Source: Bacillota bacterium (GTDB lineage: Bacteria > Bacillota > UBA4882 > UBA8346). Taken from it: a stretch of DNA of 32,325 bases. Under the pieces are notes generated by a model that was not told where the DNA came from, did no database searches, and saw only the letters and a list, made by a program, of their open reading frames with translations. The DNA lies in assembly GCA_029776205.1 (NCBI GenBank), contig JAKOTQ010000065.1, forward strand, positions 1 to 32,325, read 5' to 3'. The position numbers were made by a program, and so were the translations under genes. This document shows, piece by piece, positions 15,580 to 24,165 of the stretch (position 1 is its first letter; every line of letters begins with the position of its first letter).

Positions 15580-15918
15580 ATGAAACACATCATCGCGATT
15601 ATTCGCCCGGAAAAACTGGACGATGTCCGTTCAGCCCTTGAAAACGTCGGTTATTCCGGCCTAATGATTTCCGAAATCGAAGGCCACGGCAAACAAAAAG
15701 GCATCGTGCAACAATGGCGGGGTGAAAAATATAAAGTCGATCTGATCCCCAAAATCAAACTGGAAGTAGTCACCCAAGACGCCGAGGCTCCTTTGATCAT
15801 CAAAACGATTATAGAGTATGCCAGAACCGGTGAAATTGGCGACGGAAAGATCTTCGTCTCTACCATTGACGAAGTGATCCGGATTCGCACCGGAGAAACT
15901 GGAGAAACCGCTTTGTAA
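15580..15918 (+). CDS. glnK: PII nitrogen regulatory protein (GlnB/GlnK type)
   Basis: 112 residues. Trimeric sensor of ATP/ADP and 2-oxoglutarate that blocks or frees Amt. The start MKHIIAIIRPEKLDDV and the T-loop GKQKGIVQQWRGEKYKVDLIPK (positions ~38-58) fit the family. Tyr51, the uridylylation site in enteric proteins, is present, whereas position 46 is Trp. The C-terminal TGEIGDGKIFVSTIDEVIRIRTGE is the nucleotide-binding signature. The ATG at 15580 follows GAAGGAGG and is preferred over an in-frame upstream ATG at 15556 inside amt. Because of the coupling with amt I use the GlnK name; GlnB and GlnK cannot be told apart by sequence alone. Confidence 0.95.
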   Translation: MKHIIAIIRPEKLDDVRSALENVGYSGLMISEIEGHGKQKGIVQQWRGEKYKVDLIPKIKLEVVTQDAEAPLIIKTIIEYARTGEIGDGKIFVSTIDEVIRIRTGETGETAL

Positions 15919-15948
15919 AAAACGGAAGGCAGATGCCTTCCGTTTTTT
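15917..15948. terminator. Bidirectional terminator between PII and rsuA-like genes
   Basis: Perfect inverted repeat AAAAAACGGAAGGCA / TGCCTTCCGTTTTTT with 2 bases between, working in both directions for the convergent genes. Confidence 0.93.
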
Positions 15949-16663
15949 ATTCTTCAATTCTGGTTAACCGTTGAATCTCATCAGGTTCCAACTCACGATA
16001 TTCTCCCAATTGCAATCGGGGATCCAACACCAGTTCTCCCATAGCCACCCGTTTCAAATAGACAACTTGCTTTCCCAGAGCCAAAAACATCCGCTTCACC
16101 TGATGAAATTTTCCCTCGCAGATCATCACTTCCACTTCAGACACAGGCCCTTCCGCCAAAATCGTCAGATCTCCGGGAAGGGTCCGATAGCCGTCATCCA
16201 AAAGGATCCCGTCCCGGAACGCCTCTTGGTCCTCGGCAGTAACCCACCCTTGTATACGGGCATAATAGGTCTTGAATACCTTCTTTTTCGGAGATAATAA
16301 CCGATGCCCCAAAGGGCCGTCATTGGTTAACAACAAAAGCCCTTCCGTGTCTTTATCCAGACGACCAACTGGAAAAATCCCTTTATTATAATATTTAGGA
16401 TCCAACAGGTCCAATACGGTCCGCTCTTTAACATCTTCCGTTGCCGAAATTACCCCAGCAGGCTTATTCAACATCAGGTAGATATATTTACGATACTCAA
16501 CCGCTTGCCCGTCACAAATGATCTGATCCTGTTCCGGAACGATCTGAACCCCGGGATCCCGCAGGATTTTCCCGTTAACGGTCACTTTTCCGGATTTGAC
16601 CAGATGTTTTACTTCACTCCGAGTCCCGCAACCCATATTAGCTAAAAACCGATCTAAACGCAA
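15947..16663 (-). CDS. RsuA/RluB-family pseudouridine synthase
   Basis: About 238 residues. Modifies uridine in rRNA. The N-terminal S4 RNA-binding domain (about 1-58: LDRFLANMGCGTRSEVKHLV) precedes the catalytic domain, where GRLDKDTEGLLLLTNDG holds the catalytic Asp103 and FHQVKRMFLALG is the conserved C-terminal motif. Both RsuA (16S) and RluB/YtzG-like (23S) enzymes share this layout, so the target is open. TTG at 16663 gives the typical MRLDRFLA start at 11 bases from AAAGGAG; the in-frame GTG at 16675 overlaps the ribosome binding site. The PBP gene lies 58 bases upstream on the same strand with no terminator between, so they may be co-transcribed. Confidence 0.92.
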   Translation of the reverse strand: MRLDRFLANMGCGTRSEVKHLVKSGKVTVNGKILRDPGVQIVPEQDQIICDGQAVEYRKYIYLMLNKPAGVISATEDVKERTVLDLLDPKYYNKGIFPVGRLDKDTEGLLLLTNDGPLGHRLLSPKKKVFKTYYARIQGWVTAEDQEAFRDGILLDDGYRTLPGDLTILAEGPVSEVEVMICEGKFHQVKRMFLALGKQVVYLKRVAMGELVLDPRLQLGEYRELEPDEIQRLTRIEE

Positions 16664-16721
16664 TTCCGGATTCACTCCTTTGGACTTTACCTGTTATCTT
16701 CCGAAATGTCCATCATCCCGT

Positions 16722-18788
16722 TTAAAACTGTTCCACATCCGATTCGTGGGATTCTGAACCCTCAGATTTCTTCCGGCTTTCAGAATTCGGCGTTTGCTTA
16801 TCCGGGAAAAACCAGTTCCAAATTTTATAGGAGTTGCTGGCCGGAATATTTTTCCCATTAAATACTTCCTGATAAGTGTCCCGGTTAAAAAATCCCGGAA
16901 CAACCAGTCCAGTTTTGGGATCCACATCCGCCCAAACAATACCCGACGGTTGAGTAAAGTCAAGCACTTGACGCCCAGCCATCGCCGACTTCATATACGT
17001 GCTCCACAACTGAGCCGCGGTGGCACTTCCGATAGTGCGTTCTTTGTACTTCATCGGCGTTCCCTGACGATCGTTTCCGATCCAAACCGCCGTTACAACT
17101 TGTGGCGTATACCCCACAAACCAGGCATTGGTATAATCGCTGGAAGTCCCGGTCTTACCGGCTACAGGATATTGAGAAAGTTTTGCCTTCTGCCCGGTTC
17201 CCTGTTCAACCGCATCCTTCATCAACATGGTCATAATATATGAAGTTTCAGCTGAAAGTACCGCTTTCTTCTCTGCCGTAAACCGTTTCACCGTTTTACC
17301 GTTCCGATCCACCACTTTCCGGACAGCCGTCGGTTCCACATAAACGCCTAAGTTGGGGAAAGGCAAGTAAGCTGCAGCCAGTTCCAGCGGAGTAACACCT
17401 TTCGTTAACCCGCCCAGTGCCAACGGAGCCAAATTGATGTCATTGACCGCGCCTTTCTTCACCAGGCTGGTGATCCCCATCCGTTCCATCTGTTCAGCGA
17501 CAGTCTGGGGACCAATTTCCTGCAACAATTGGACAGCTACCGTATTCACCGAATGACGTAATGCTACCCGTAACGAGATCGGGCCCCGGAAGGTATGATC
17601 ATAATTCTCAGGAGACCACTCAGTCCCGTTGACCAATGAAATCGTCAAAGGTTTATCCTCAAAGATCGACGCTGCAGTATACCCTTTTTCCAGAGCCGTT
17701 GCATAAACAAAGGGCTTCACCGCCGAACCGGGCTGCCGGTATGATTTGACCGCCCGATTATACTGACTGTTGGCATAACTCCTGCCGCCAACCATCGCCA
17801 GAATTTCTCCGGATTTGGCATCCAGAGAGACCAATGCTCCCTGTGGCTGAATCTTCGCCGAAGCAATCGTAGGAAGTTGCGTCGCCATGGTTTGCTCCGC
17901 TGCTTTTTGCGCATTCAAATCCAACGTGGTGTAAATTTTGTATCCGCCAAAGCGCAATTGATCTTCCGTGAACCCTTCTTTAAGCAACTGCTCTTTGACA
18001 TAATCCAGGAAATAACCTCCAACCGTTGCATTATTATTTTGCTTAACAATTTTAATACTGGTAGCCATAGCCGCTTTAGCCTGAGCCTGAGTAATATATT
18101 TATGTTCAGCCATTTTTTTAAGGACTAGATCCCGGCGTTTTTTAGCTGTCGCCATATTTTTTAACGGCGAATAGTTCTCCGGGCTTCGAATCATCCCGGC
18201 AACCAATGCCGCTTCACTCAGATTCAGTTCAGAGGCAGCTTTATTGAACAAATACCGGGAAGCAGCCTCAACCCCGACATTTCCGTGAGCCAGATATACG
18301 CTGTTAAGATATAGCTCCAAAATCTCCTGTTTACTATAGGTTTGTTCAATTTGGAGCGCTAAAGTGATATCCTGCACTTTACGGGAGACTGTTCGTTCCG
18401 ACGACAATAAAGAAATCTTCGCCAACTGCTGGGTAATGGTACTTCCACCCTCCATGGCCCCACCGGGAAGTATGTTATGAACTGCCGCTCTGGCAATCCC
18501 TTTAAAATCAACCCCGTTATGTTTATAAAAACGGGCGTCTTCAATTGCAACAACCGCCTTTTGAAGCATCGGGGAAATTTTGGAGATCGGCGTCCAGACA
18601 CGGCGATAGTAATAAAGATTGCCGATGAGCTTACCGTTTCGATCATAAACCGAAGATGCCGTTCGGATATTCTCCAACTTTTGGCGCATATTTTTGGGCA
18701 ATGTCGCTCCGTAAACGACCGTTGCACCCAACACAAATATTAGGAACACTATCATCAATTTACGTTTCAATTGTTCAATCATCTCCAT
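16722..18788 (-). CDS. Class A penicillin-binding protein (PBP1A type)
   Basis: 688 residues, anchored by one N-terminal helix (about 11-29) with the enzyme domains outside. Glycosyltransferase GT51: AIEDARFYKHNGVDFKGI with catalytic Glu83, then GGSTITQQLAK. Transpeptidase: PGSAVKPF with Ser355 and Lys358, SVN at 413-415, and AGKTGTSS with Lys545-Thr-Gly. The tail is Ser/Glu/Lys rich and disordered. It polymerises and cross-links peptidoglycan. The ATG at 18788 has no good ribosome binding site; the second ATG (18782) has GGAG just upstream, too close. A second protein of the same kind is encoded at 24056-25945. Whether it serves growth or sporulation is not visible. Confidence 0.95.
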   Translation of the reverse strand: MEMIEQLKRKLMIVFLIFVLGATVVYGATLPKNMRQKLENIRTASSVYDRNGKLIGNLYYYRRVWTPISKISPMLQKAVVAIEDARFYKHNGVDFKGIARAAVHNILPGGAMEGGSTITQQLAKISLLSSERTVSRKVQDITLALQIEQTYSKQEILELYLNSVYLAHGNVGVEAASRYLFNKAASELNLSEAALVAGMIRSPENYSPLKNMATAKKRRDLVLKKMAEHKYITQAQAKAAMATSIKIVKQNNNATVGGYFLDYVKEQLLKEGFTEDQLRFGGYKIYTTLDLNAQKAAEQTMATQLPTIASAKIQPQGALVSLDAKSGEILAMVGGRSYANSQYNRAVKSYRQPGSAVKPFVYATALEKGYTAASIFEDKPLTISLVNGTEWSPENYDHTFRGPISLRVALRHSVNTVAVQLLQEIGPQTVAEQMERMGITSLVKKGAVNDINLAPLALGGLTKGVTPLELAAAYLPFPNLGVYVEPTAVRKVVDRNGKTVKRFTAEKKAVLSAETSYIMTMLMKDAVEQGTGQKAKLSQYPVAGKTGTSSDYTNAWFVGYTPQVVTAVWIGNDRQGTPMKYKERTIGSATAAQLWSTYMKSAMAGRQVLDFTQPSGIVWADVDPKTGLVVPGFFNRDTYQEVFNGKNIPASNSYKIWNWFFPDKQTPNSESRKKSEGSESHESDVEQF

Positions 18789-18969
18789 AGTAAATGATAA
18801 GGAGTCTATTTAAACCTACCACAGTCAACAACGATTAACCAGTCTGTTCCGTTGTCATTCCCGATAATTTCTGGAAACTAAGGACGATTGGAACCAATAA
18901 TATCAGTATAGTCCTTTTAAAAATCAACTATCATTTTGTAACGCATTTTTCATAAAAAAATTGCAAATG

Positions 18970-18992
18970 AAAAACCCGGCCTCCGCCGGGTT
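18970..18992 (-). terminator. Terminator of the NitT/TauT-type ABC operon
   Basis: Minus-strand stem AACCCGGC / GCCGGGTT with loop GGAG, followed by a short T run. It lies 11 bases after the permease stop. Confidence 0.88.
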
Positions 18993-19002
18993 AATCAAAA
19001 CA

Positions 19003-19851
19003 TCATTTCCAATGAATCAACCGTTTCTCTAAAAAAGTCACACTATAATACAGCAAAGCAGCAACAATACACAGAATAATAACACTAGCCATCACTAGAC
19101 TCATGTTAAAGACCTGGCCTCCATAGACGATTAAATAGCCAAGTCCTTCTTTGGACACCAGAAATTCCCCAACAATGGTACCAACCAAAGAAAGCCCCAG
19201 ATTAACTTTTAAAGCTGCGATCATCGTCGGAAAAGTCGCCGGTAAAACCACTTTTGCTAAAATCTGTTGCCGGGATGCCCCAAAACTGTGCATCAATTTA
19301 ATGGTATCCGGATTTACCTCGTTAAATCCATTAAAGACCATCATCACCGTGACAATAACCGAAATAGCCAGCGCCATCATTAAAATAGCCGGAGTGCCGC
19401 TACCTAGCCAAACGATGAATACCGGCCCCAAAGCCACCTTCGGCACACTGTTCAAAATAACGATATACGGTTCCAATATATCAGCAACCCATTTAGACCA
19501 CCATAACAGGATGGCAATCAACGAACCGCCAACGGTCCCCAGGAGGAATCCCACCGCTGTCTCCCATACCGTCGTCCAAATATGAATCCACAATTTACCG
19601 GAATTGAATAAACTGACGATGGTTTCCAATACTTTCGAAGGCTGACTGGTGATAAACGGATCGATCCAGCCCATCCGTGCCCCTATTTCCCAAAACACCA
19701 GGAATATTAAACCGATGAGTACCTGATAAGTGACGATCATGATTTCCCGTTTCCGTATCTGCTCCAGATATTCACCATGGATCTCGGAAACCGCACCCCG
19801 CCGTAACCAGCCGGAGTAAAAATGGCTTTTTTTCTTAACGGACTGTTGCAT
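19003..19851 (-). CDS. NitT/TauT-type ABC transporter permease (SsuC/TauC family)
   Basis: 282 residues with six predicted membrane helices. The inner-membrane loop NEVNPDTIKLMHSFGASRQQ ... VVLPATFPTM is the EAA-type coupling motif of binding-protein-dependent permeases. Last gene of a three-gene importer unit. The ATG at 19851 follows TTGGAGGAAGGCC and overlaps the end of the ATPase gene by 17 bases, a sign of translational coupling; a longer in-frame extension upstream is unlikely. Substrates for the family include sulfonates, nitrate, taurine and pyrimidine precursors; none can be chosen from this sequence. Confidence 0.93.
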   Translation of the reverse strand: MQQSVKKKSHFYSGWLRRGAVSEIHGEYLEQIRKREIMIVTYQVLIGLIFLVFWEIGARMGWIDPFITSQPSKVLETIVSLFNSGKLWIHIWTTVWETAVGFLLGTVGGSLIAILLWWSKWVADILEPYIVILNSVPKVALGPVFIVWLGSGTPAILMMALAISVIVTVMMVFNGFNEVNPDTIKLMHSFGASRQQILAKVVLPATFPTMIAALKVNLGLSLVGTIVGEFLVSKEGLGYLIVYGGQVFNMSLVMASVIILCIVAALLYYSVTFLEKRLIHWK

Positions 19852-20611
19852 GGCCTTCCTCCAATACACTCCAGATCTCTTTGAAGTACTCCCGAAACTC
19901 CGGCGCCTGCCTCGCTGCAAAGGGGGAATTGTTCTTACCGCTCAGTTCGATAGTATACTCCGCTTTAACTGTACCGGGCCGTGCCGAAAGAACGATAATC
20001 CGGTCCGACATGGCGATGGCTTCAGCGATATCATGAGTCACCAAAATTACCGTTTTATGTTCCTGTTTTAAAATGGTGGCTACCTCTTCCTCCAATGTTA
20101 ACCGCGTCTGATAATCCAGTGCCGAAAAGGGTTCATCCAACAGCACAACCTCCGGTTCCAACGCCAAAGTACGGACCAACGCCGCCCTCTGGCGCATCCC
20201 TCCGGAAAGTTCCGAAGGATAGCGATTCATAAACCCGCCCAATCCATACCGAATGAGAAGTTCATCGGCATGGCGGCAATGTTCCTTATCAGCCAGCCCA
20301 CGCACTTCCAGTCCAAGGTAAGTATTGCGCCGGATATCCCGCCATTCCAATAAATGATCATGTTGCAACATATAGCCGACTTTTGGCGAGGTTCCAATCA
20401 CCGGTTCGCCGTCAATCAGAATCTGCCCTTTACTCGGTCGAAGCATCCCTGCTATCAGTGACAAAATGGTACTTTTCCCGCAACCGCTGGGGCCAAGCAA
20501 TGAAACAAACTCTTCTGTCTTAATGTTCAAAAAGATATCAACAAGCGCCGGGATCTCTCCGGATTTATTAACATAGGTCATATCAACGCCGGATAGTGTG
20601 ACTTTATTCAC
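19835..20611 (-). CDS. NitT/TauT-type ABC transporter ATP-binding protein
   Basis: 258 residues. Cytoplasmic ATPase of the importer. Walker A GPSGCGKST (40-48), Q-loop MLQHD, signature LSGGM (135-139), Walker B VVLLDEP with Asp159-Glu160, and switch histidine in LVTHDIAEA are all present, close to SsuB/TauB. GTG start at 20611 lies 17 bases after the stop of the binding-protein gene, with a G-rich but imperfect ribosome binding site. Its 3' end overlaps the permease start. Confidence 0.95.
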   Translation of the reverse strand: MNKVTLSGVDMTYVNKSGEIPALVDIFLNIKTEEFVSLLGPSGCGKSTILSLIAGMLRPSKGQILIDGEPVIGTSPKVGYMLQHDHLLEWRDIRRNTYLGLEVRGLADKEHCRHADELLIRYGLGGFMNRYPSELSGGMRQRAALVRTLALEPEVVLLDEPFSALDYQTRLTLEEEVATILKQEHKTVILVTHDIAEAIAMSDRIIVLSARPGTVKAEYTIELSGKNNSPFAARQAPEFREYFKEIWSVLEEGHATVR

Positions 20612-20628
20612 TGATCACCACCTGCTTC

Positions 20629-21627
20629 CTATGGTTGAACCATTTGAATGGCCTTCACCGCGAACTCGGTATTCACCATTTTCTCGTACGGAACCCGCTT
20701 CTCCAACTCCCCGGCTTCCTCGATAATTTGTTGCAAATGTTCGAAAGCAGCTTTGGTCATAATCGGATTTTGCGACCAAGTATCCTGAGCCTGATATCTC
20801 CGCATGGCTTTCACCAGGATATCCATCTCAATATCCGGGAAAAATTCCTTGATGGCCTCTGCAATCTCTTCAGCCGAATGATTTTGGACCCAAATCTGGC
20901 CCTTATAGATGGCATTGGTGAACCGTTGAATCAAATCCGGATTTTTCTTTAAGAAATCCGCTCTGGCATGATAAGCGGTAAAGGGAATCACCCCTCCGGC
21001 CACCCTAAAGGATGCCACCACATGGCCGACACCCTCTTTTTCAAGAACGGAAACCGTCGGTTCAAACAATTGAATAAAATCGCCGGTACCGCTTTGAAAT
21101 GCCCCCGCAGTAGCCGTAAATTGAATATTTTGAATCATATTGAGGTCTTCAAACGGATCAATCCCATATTTTCGCAGGACATATTCCATCACCATTTGGG
21201 GAACGCCGCCCTTGCGCCCGCCGATAATCGTCTTTCCTTTCACGTCTTCCCATTTAAAATCGGGCATTGGTTGCCGTGCCATAAAAAAGGAACCATCACC
21301 CTTGGTCAACTGAGCAAAAGCCACCAAATAGTTTTTGGCCCCCTGATTATAAACATAGACTGCTGCCTCAGGCCCAAAAAAGCCAATGTCTACACTGCCA
21401 GAAACCAGAGCTGCTGCGCCTTTGTCCGCCCCCCAAGCAGTGGACAATTCAATGTCGATCCCATATTCTTTAAAAAACCCCTGACTAATCGCCACATACT
21501 GGGGCGCATAAAAGACGGAACGGACCACTTCCGAAAGACGCACCTTATCGACACTCTGAGTTTCTTTACAGGCCATACCGCTCAGCGCCACTAAAATCAA
21601 CAACAGGAACACTAACGCTTTTCTCAT
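20629..21627 (-). CDS. NitT/TauT-type ABC transporter substrate-binding lipoprotein (NMT1/SsuA-like)
   Basis: 332 residues. The lipoprotein signal MRKALVFLLLILVALSGMAC ends in a lipobox with Cys20. The mature part has the NMT1/SsuA-like fold marks: VFYAPQYVAISQGFFKEYGIDIELS and AALVSGSVDIGFFGPEAAVYV (positions ~35-90), and the GKTIIGGRKGGVPQMVMEYVL region. It captures the substrate outside the cell for the permease and ATPase encoded next. NMT1-like proteins bind thiamine precursors, nitrate, sulfonates or riboflavin; no riboswitch of the TPP or FMN type was seen upstream. ATG 21627 follows GGGAGGGG. First gene of the operon. Confidence 0.93.
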   Translation of the reverse strand: MRKALVFLLLILVALSGMACKETQSVDKVRLSEVVRSVFYAPQYVAISQGFFKEYGIDIELSTAWGADKGAAALVSGSVDIGFFGPEAAVYVYNQGAKNYLVAFAQLTKGDGSFFMARQPMPDFKWEDVKGKTIIGGRKGGVPQMVMEYVLRKYGIDPFEDLNMIQNIQFTATAGAFQSGTGDFIQLFEPTVSVLEKEGVGHVVASFRVAGGVIPFTAYHARADFLKKNPDLIQRFTNAIYKGQIWVQNHSAEEIAEAIKEFFPDIEMDILVKAMRRYQAQDTWSQNPIMTKAAFEHLQQIIEEAGELEKRVPYEKMVNTEFAVKAIQMVQP

Positions 21628-21657
21628 CGTAAACCCCTCCCTTTACCTGCCTTTTTA

Positions 21658-21670
21658 TGCATAGTATGCA
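21658..21670. promoter_or_regulatory. Perfect palindrome TGCATA-G-TATGCA between divergent genes
   Basis: A 13-base perfect inverted repeat centred 37 bases before the binding-protein ATG and 78 bases before the dehydrogenase ATG. It is well placed for an operator acting on the ABC operon, or on both units. The regulator is unknown; no regulator gene is adjacent. Confidence 0.4.
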
Positions 21671-21741
21671 AAAATCCCAAAGGAGGTGATCTGCGATTAA
21701 ATAGCTAATATTATGGAGAAGATAACCAAAGGAGGTTTCCC

Positions 21742-22725
21742 ATGCGTATATCATTCGAAGAAATGCAAAATCAGTTCAACAGAGTCCTCTTAAAAAAGGG
21801 ATTCTCTCCGGAACGCGCCAGCTTGTGTGCACGGCTCTTTGCCGAAGCCAGCCGGGACGGCGTATACTCTCATGGATTAAACCGTTTCCCCCGTTTTATT
21901 TCCTATATTGACCATGGCTATATCGATATTCATGCCGAACCCGTCTTTTTAGAAAAAAGCGGTGTATTGGAACGCTGGGACGGAAAACTCGGTCCAGGTA
22001 ATCTCAATGCCTGGTTTTGCATGAACCGGGCCGTCGAAATTGCCAAAGAACACGGCATCGGTTGTGTAGCCATCCGTAATACCAATCACTGGATGCGTGC
22101 CGGCACCTACGGTTTGCAAGCCATCGAAGCCGGATGTATCGGTATCTGCTGGACAAACACTCTCCCCAATATGCCAGCATGGGGAGGCACCAAACCCCAA
22201 CTTGGTAACAACCCTATCGTCTTCGCGGTTCCCCACCCGAAGGGACCGATATTACTGGATATGGCAGCTTCCATGTTTTCCTACGGCAAACTAGAACAAT
22301 ACGCCATACAAGGCAAATTACTGCCGGTTGACGGCGGATTTGACGCCGAAGGCCAACCCACCCGGGATCCTCAGGCCATTTTGGAAACCCGGCGACTGGT
22401 CCCCATCGGTTACTGGAAAGGTTCCGGCCTCTCCCTGGTTCTGGATTTAATTGCCGTCTTTTTAAGCAACGGCAACTCCACACTGGAAATCGGCAAACTT
22501 CCTAGTGAGATGGGGTTGTCTCAAGTATTTTTAGCCTTCAATCCCGATGCCCTGTCCGGCCGGGAAGCTATTTTGCATTCCATTGAGCAAACTCTGGAGG
22601 ATCTGAAAAGTTCGGGAGATTCTGTCCTATATCCCGGCCAACGTATGATGCAAACCCGAGCCGAAAACCTCGAGCACGGAATTCCGGTCGATCCGGATTA
22701 CTGGAATGCTGTCCTCGCCATGTAA
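21742..22725 (+). CDS. dlgD: 2,3-diketo-L-gulonate reductase-like dehydrogenase (YiaK/DlgD; Ldh2 family)
   Basis: 327 residues. NAD(P)H-dependent 2-hydroxyacid/ketoacid oxidoreductase of the malate/L-lactate dehydrogenase 2 family, with close similarity as recalled to E. coli YiaK: SRDGVYSHGLNRFPRFISYI, HGIGCVAIRNTNHWMRAGTY (catalytic His and cofactor region), GICWTNT, MAASMFSYGKLE, LPVDGGFDAEG and MGYWKGSG (here IGYWKGSGLSLVLD). In E. coli the enzyme acts in L-ascorbate/L-lyxose-type catabolism; here no other sugar-acid gene is near, so the substrate is unsure. ATG 21742 follows AAAGGAGG. It is divergent from the ABC operon; an orphan ribosome binding site (21679-21692) lies upstream of its own. 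A hairpin follows the gene and reaches into the flippase start. Confidence 0.88.
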   Translation: MRISFEEMQNQFNRVLLKKGFSPERASLCARLFAEASRDGVYSHGLNRFPRFISYIDHGYIDIHAEPVFLEKSGVLERWDGKLGPGNLNAWFCMNRAVEIAKEHGIGCVAIRNTNHWMRAGTYGLQAIEAGCIGICWTNTLPNMPAWGGTKPQLGNNPIVFAVPHPKGPILLDMAASMFSYGKLEQYAIQGKLLPVDGGFDAEGQPTRDPQAILETRRLVPIGYWKGSGLSLVLDLIAVFLSNGNSTLEIGKLPSEMGLSQVFLAFNPDALSGREAILHSIEQTLEDLKSSGDSVLYPGQRMMQTRAENLEHGIPVDPDYWNAVLAM

Positions 22726-22764
22726 ACATTGTGCCAAACTTTTCAGAAGCCCATCATAAACCGG

Positions 22765-22802
22765 AACACCCCTCCATATTAATCAACTGGAGGGGTGTTT
22801 TT
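22765..22802 (+). promoter_or_regulatory. Hairpin that ends dlgD and covers the flippase ribosome binding site
   Basis: An 11-bp perfect stem, AACACCCCTCC (22765-22775) and GGAGGGGTGTT (22789-22799), with a 13-base loop, followed by TTTTG. The right arm contains the whole GGAGG site for the TTG at 22801. It may act as terminator for dlgD, as a translational block, or both. Confidence 0.75.
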
Positions 22803-24165
22803 GAAAGCGCGTCCCAATTTACAAAACTTTATATACCTGCTGGGGTCGGGTTTACTCATTCAACTGATGGGAACCGTCTACCGAATCTGGCTGGCCCGAA
22901 AAATTGGCGCTGAAGGGCTGGGTATCTTCCAGATGGCTTATCCTATATACCGCCTACTCAGCAGCATCGCAGCCATCGGATTACCCATGGCATTAACCAA
23001 ATGGGTTGCCGAATATTATACCGTCGGCGACTTTCAAAGCATTACCACTTTGAAAAAATGGTCCCTCAGGGTGGTTACTGTCGGCTCCGTCATCGCCGGA
23101 GGTGCCTTATTTACAACTGCCCCTTTCTTAAGTCACGTCGTATTCGTCGAATCCCGGGTTAAATTGAGCTTAATGGTATTAACCATCGCCATCCCTTTTT
23201 CGGCCCTATCAGCAACCTTACGTGGATATTATCAGGGGTTTTCCCGCATGGCTCCAACGGCAGTTTCCGAATTAACAGAGCAAATCGCAGAAATCGGTTT
23301 TACCGTCTTGGCCTTAACCTTCTTCACCGCCCATATCCCTTTAGCCGGTTACCACTATCCCATCATCGGATTGACCATCGGCGAATTGGTCTGTTTTGTG
23401 ACACTCTGGGCATATCGTCGGGTCGAAAACACCCCAGCTCAATCCTGCCTTCCAACGGTCGAGCTGCCTAAAATCGAAATCCTCAATTATGCTTGGCCAT
23501 TACTGCTCAATCAGATCATCGTTAGTACTGGAGCCGCCGCCGAATCTGCTATTATTCCCAGAATCCTGGTAGGCGTTTATCATACGACCGCCGAAAGCAC
23601 CCAATGGTTCGGTATTTTAAACGGCATGGCTGCACCGGTCGCCTATTTCCCGTTAATTTTCTTAGCGCCTTTAGCAACTGTGCTTTCGCCCCAAGTCAGC
23701 GCCTCGTTAAAAGATCCAAGACCATCGTTTAAAACCAAACTCTTCCGTTACTACAGCGCCGCCTTGATAATGAGCCTGCTTGGTATGATCATCATTTATT
23801 CCCAAGCAGCCTTATTAAGCAACACCCTCTTCCACACCCTTCAACCGGTTTATCTGATCCGTGCTCTGGCTTTGGGACTGCCGTTTGTAGGCTTAGGAAT
23901 GCTAAACCTGACGATCTTAAGCGCAGCCGGCCACTCGGATAAAATCCTTTTACTCAGCTTATGGGCTATCGGTTTGAAAACCGCATTGTTTTTCATATTT
24001 GTCCCCTTACTGGGAGTCAGTGGAGCAGCTTGGTCCATCACCATGACTCAAATCTTCATCTTCCTGTCGAGTTTGACTGAAATTCAGCCTCATCTCGCCC
24101 GCTTTTCCGTAAAAATTCACCCCAAATGGCCGCTGCCGTTCCGCTTCCCAACGAAATTCCGTTAG
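22801..24165 (+). CDS. SpoVB/MurJ-like polysaccharide or lipid II flippase
   Basis: About 454 residues, 13-14 hydrophobic helices, MOP-exporter superfamily. The N-terminal GSGLLIQLMGTVYRIWLARKIGAEGLGIFQMAYPIY and LPMALTKWVAEY are typical of SpoVB proteins, which are needed for spore cortex formation; relatives flip lipid II or other lipid-linked glycans. TTG at 22801 lies 7 bases from GGAGG; a GTG at 22795 is in frame but overlaps that site. The ribosome binding site lies in a stable hairpin. The last 110 bases overlap the 3' end of the opposite-strand PBP gene. The C-terminus is basic and prolines rich (KWPLPFRFPTKFR). True spoVB versus a paralogue cannot be settled here. Confidence 0.88.
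   Translation: MKARPNLQNFIYLLGSGLLIQLMGTVYRIWLARKIGAEGLGIFQMAYPIYRLLSSIAAIGLPMALTKWVAEYYTVGDFQSITTLKKWSLRVVTVGSVIAGGALFTTAPFLSHVVFVESRVKLSLMVLTIAIPFSALSATLRGYYQGFSRMAPTAVSELTEQIAEIGFTVLALTFFTAHIPLAGYHYPIIGLTIGELVCFVTLWAYRRVENTPAQSCLPTVELPKIEILNYAWPLLLNQIIVSTGAAAESAIIPRILVGVYHTTAESTQWFGILNGMAAPVAYFPLIFLAPLATVLSPQVSASLKDPRPSFKTKLFRYYSAALIMSLLGMIIIYSQAALLSNTLFHTLQPVYLIRALALGLPFVGLGMLNLTILSAAGHSDKILLLSLWAIGLKTALFFIFVPLLGVSGAAWSITMTQIFIFLSSLTEIQPHLARFSVKIHPKWPLPFRFPTKFR

Noticed and set aside
20968-21594. Long open frame on the plus strand opposite the substrate-binding protein gene
   Set aside because: It has no ribosome site or family features and lies antisense to a certain lipoprotein gene; it is a shadow of that gene's codon pattern.
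21628-21741. TPP or other riboswitch controlling the NMT1-like binding protein
   Set aside because: The intergenic region is only 114 bases and lacks the CTGAGA-type thi-box or any long paired structure.
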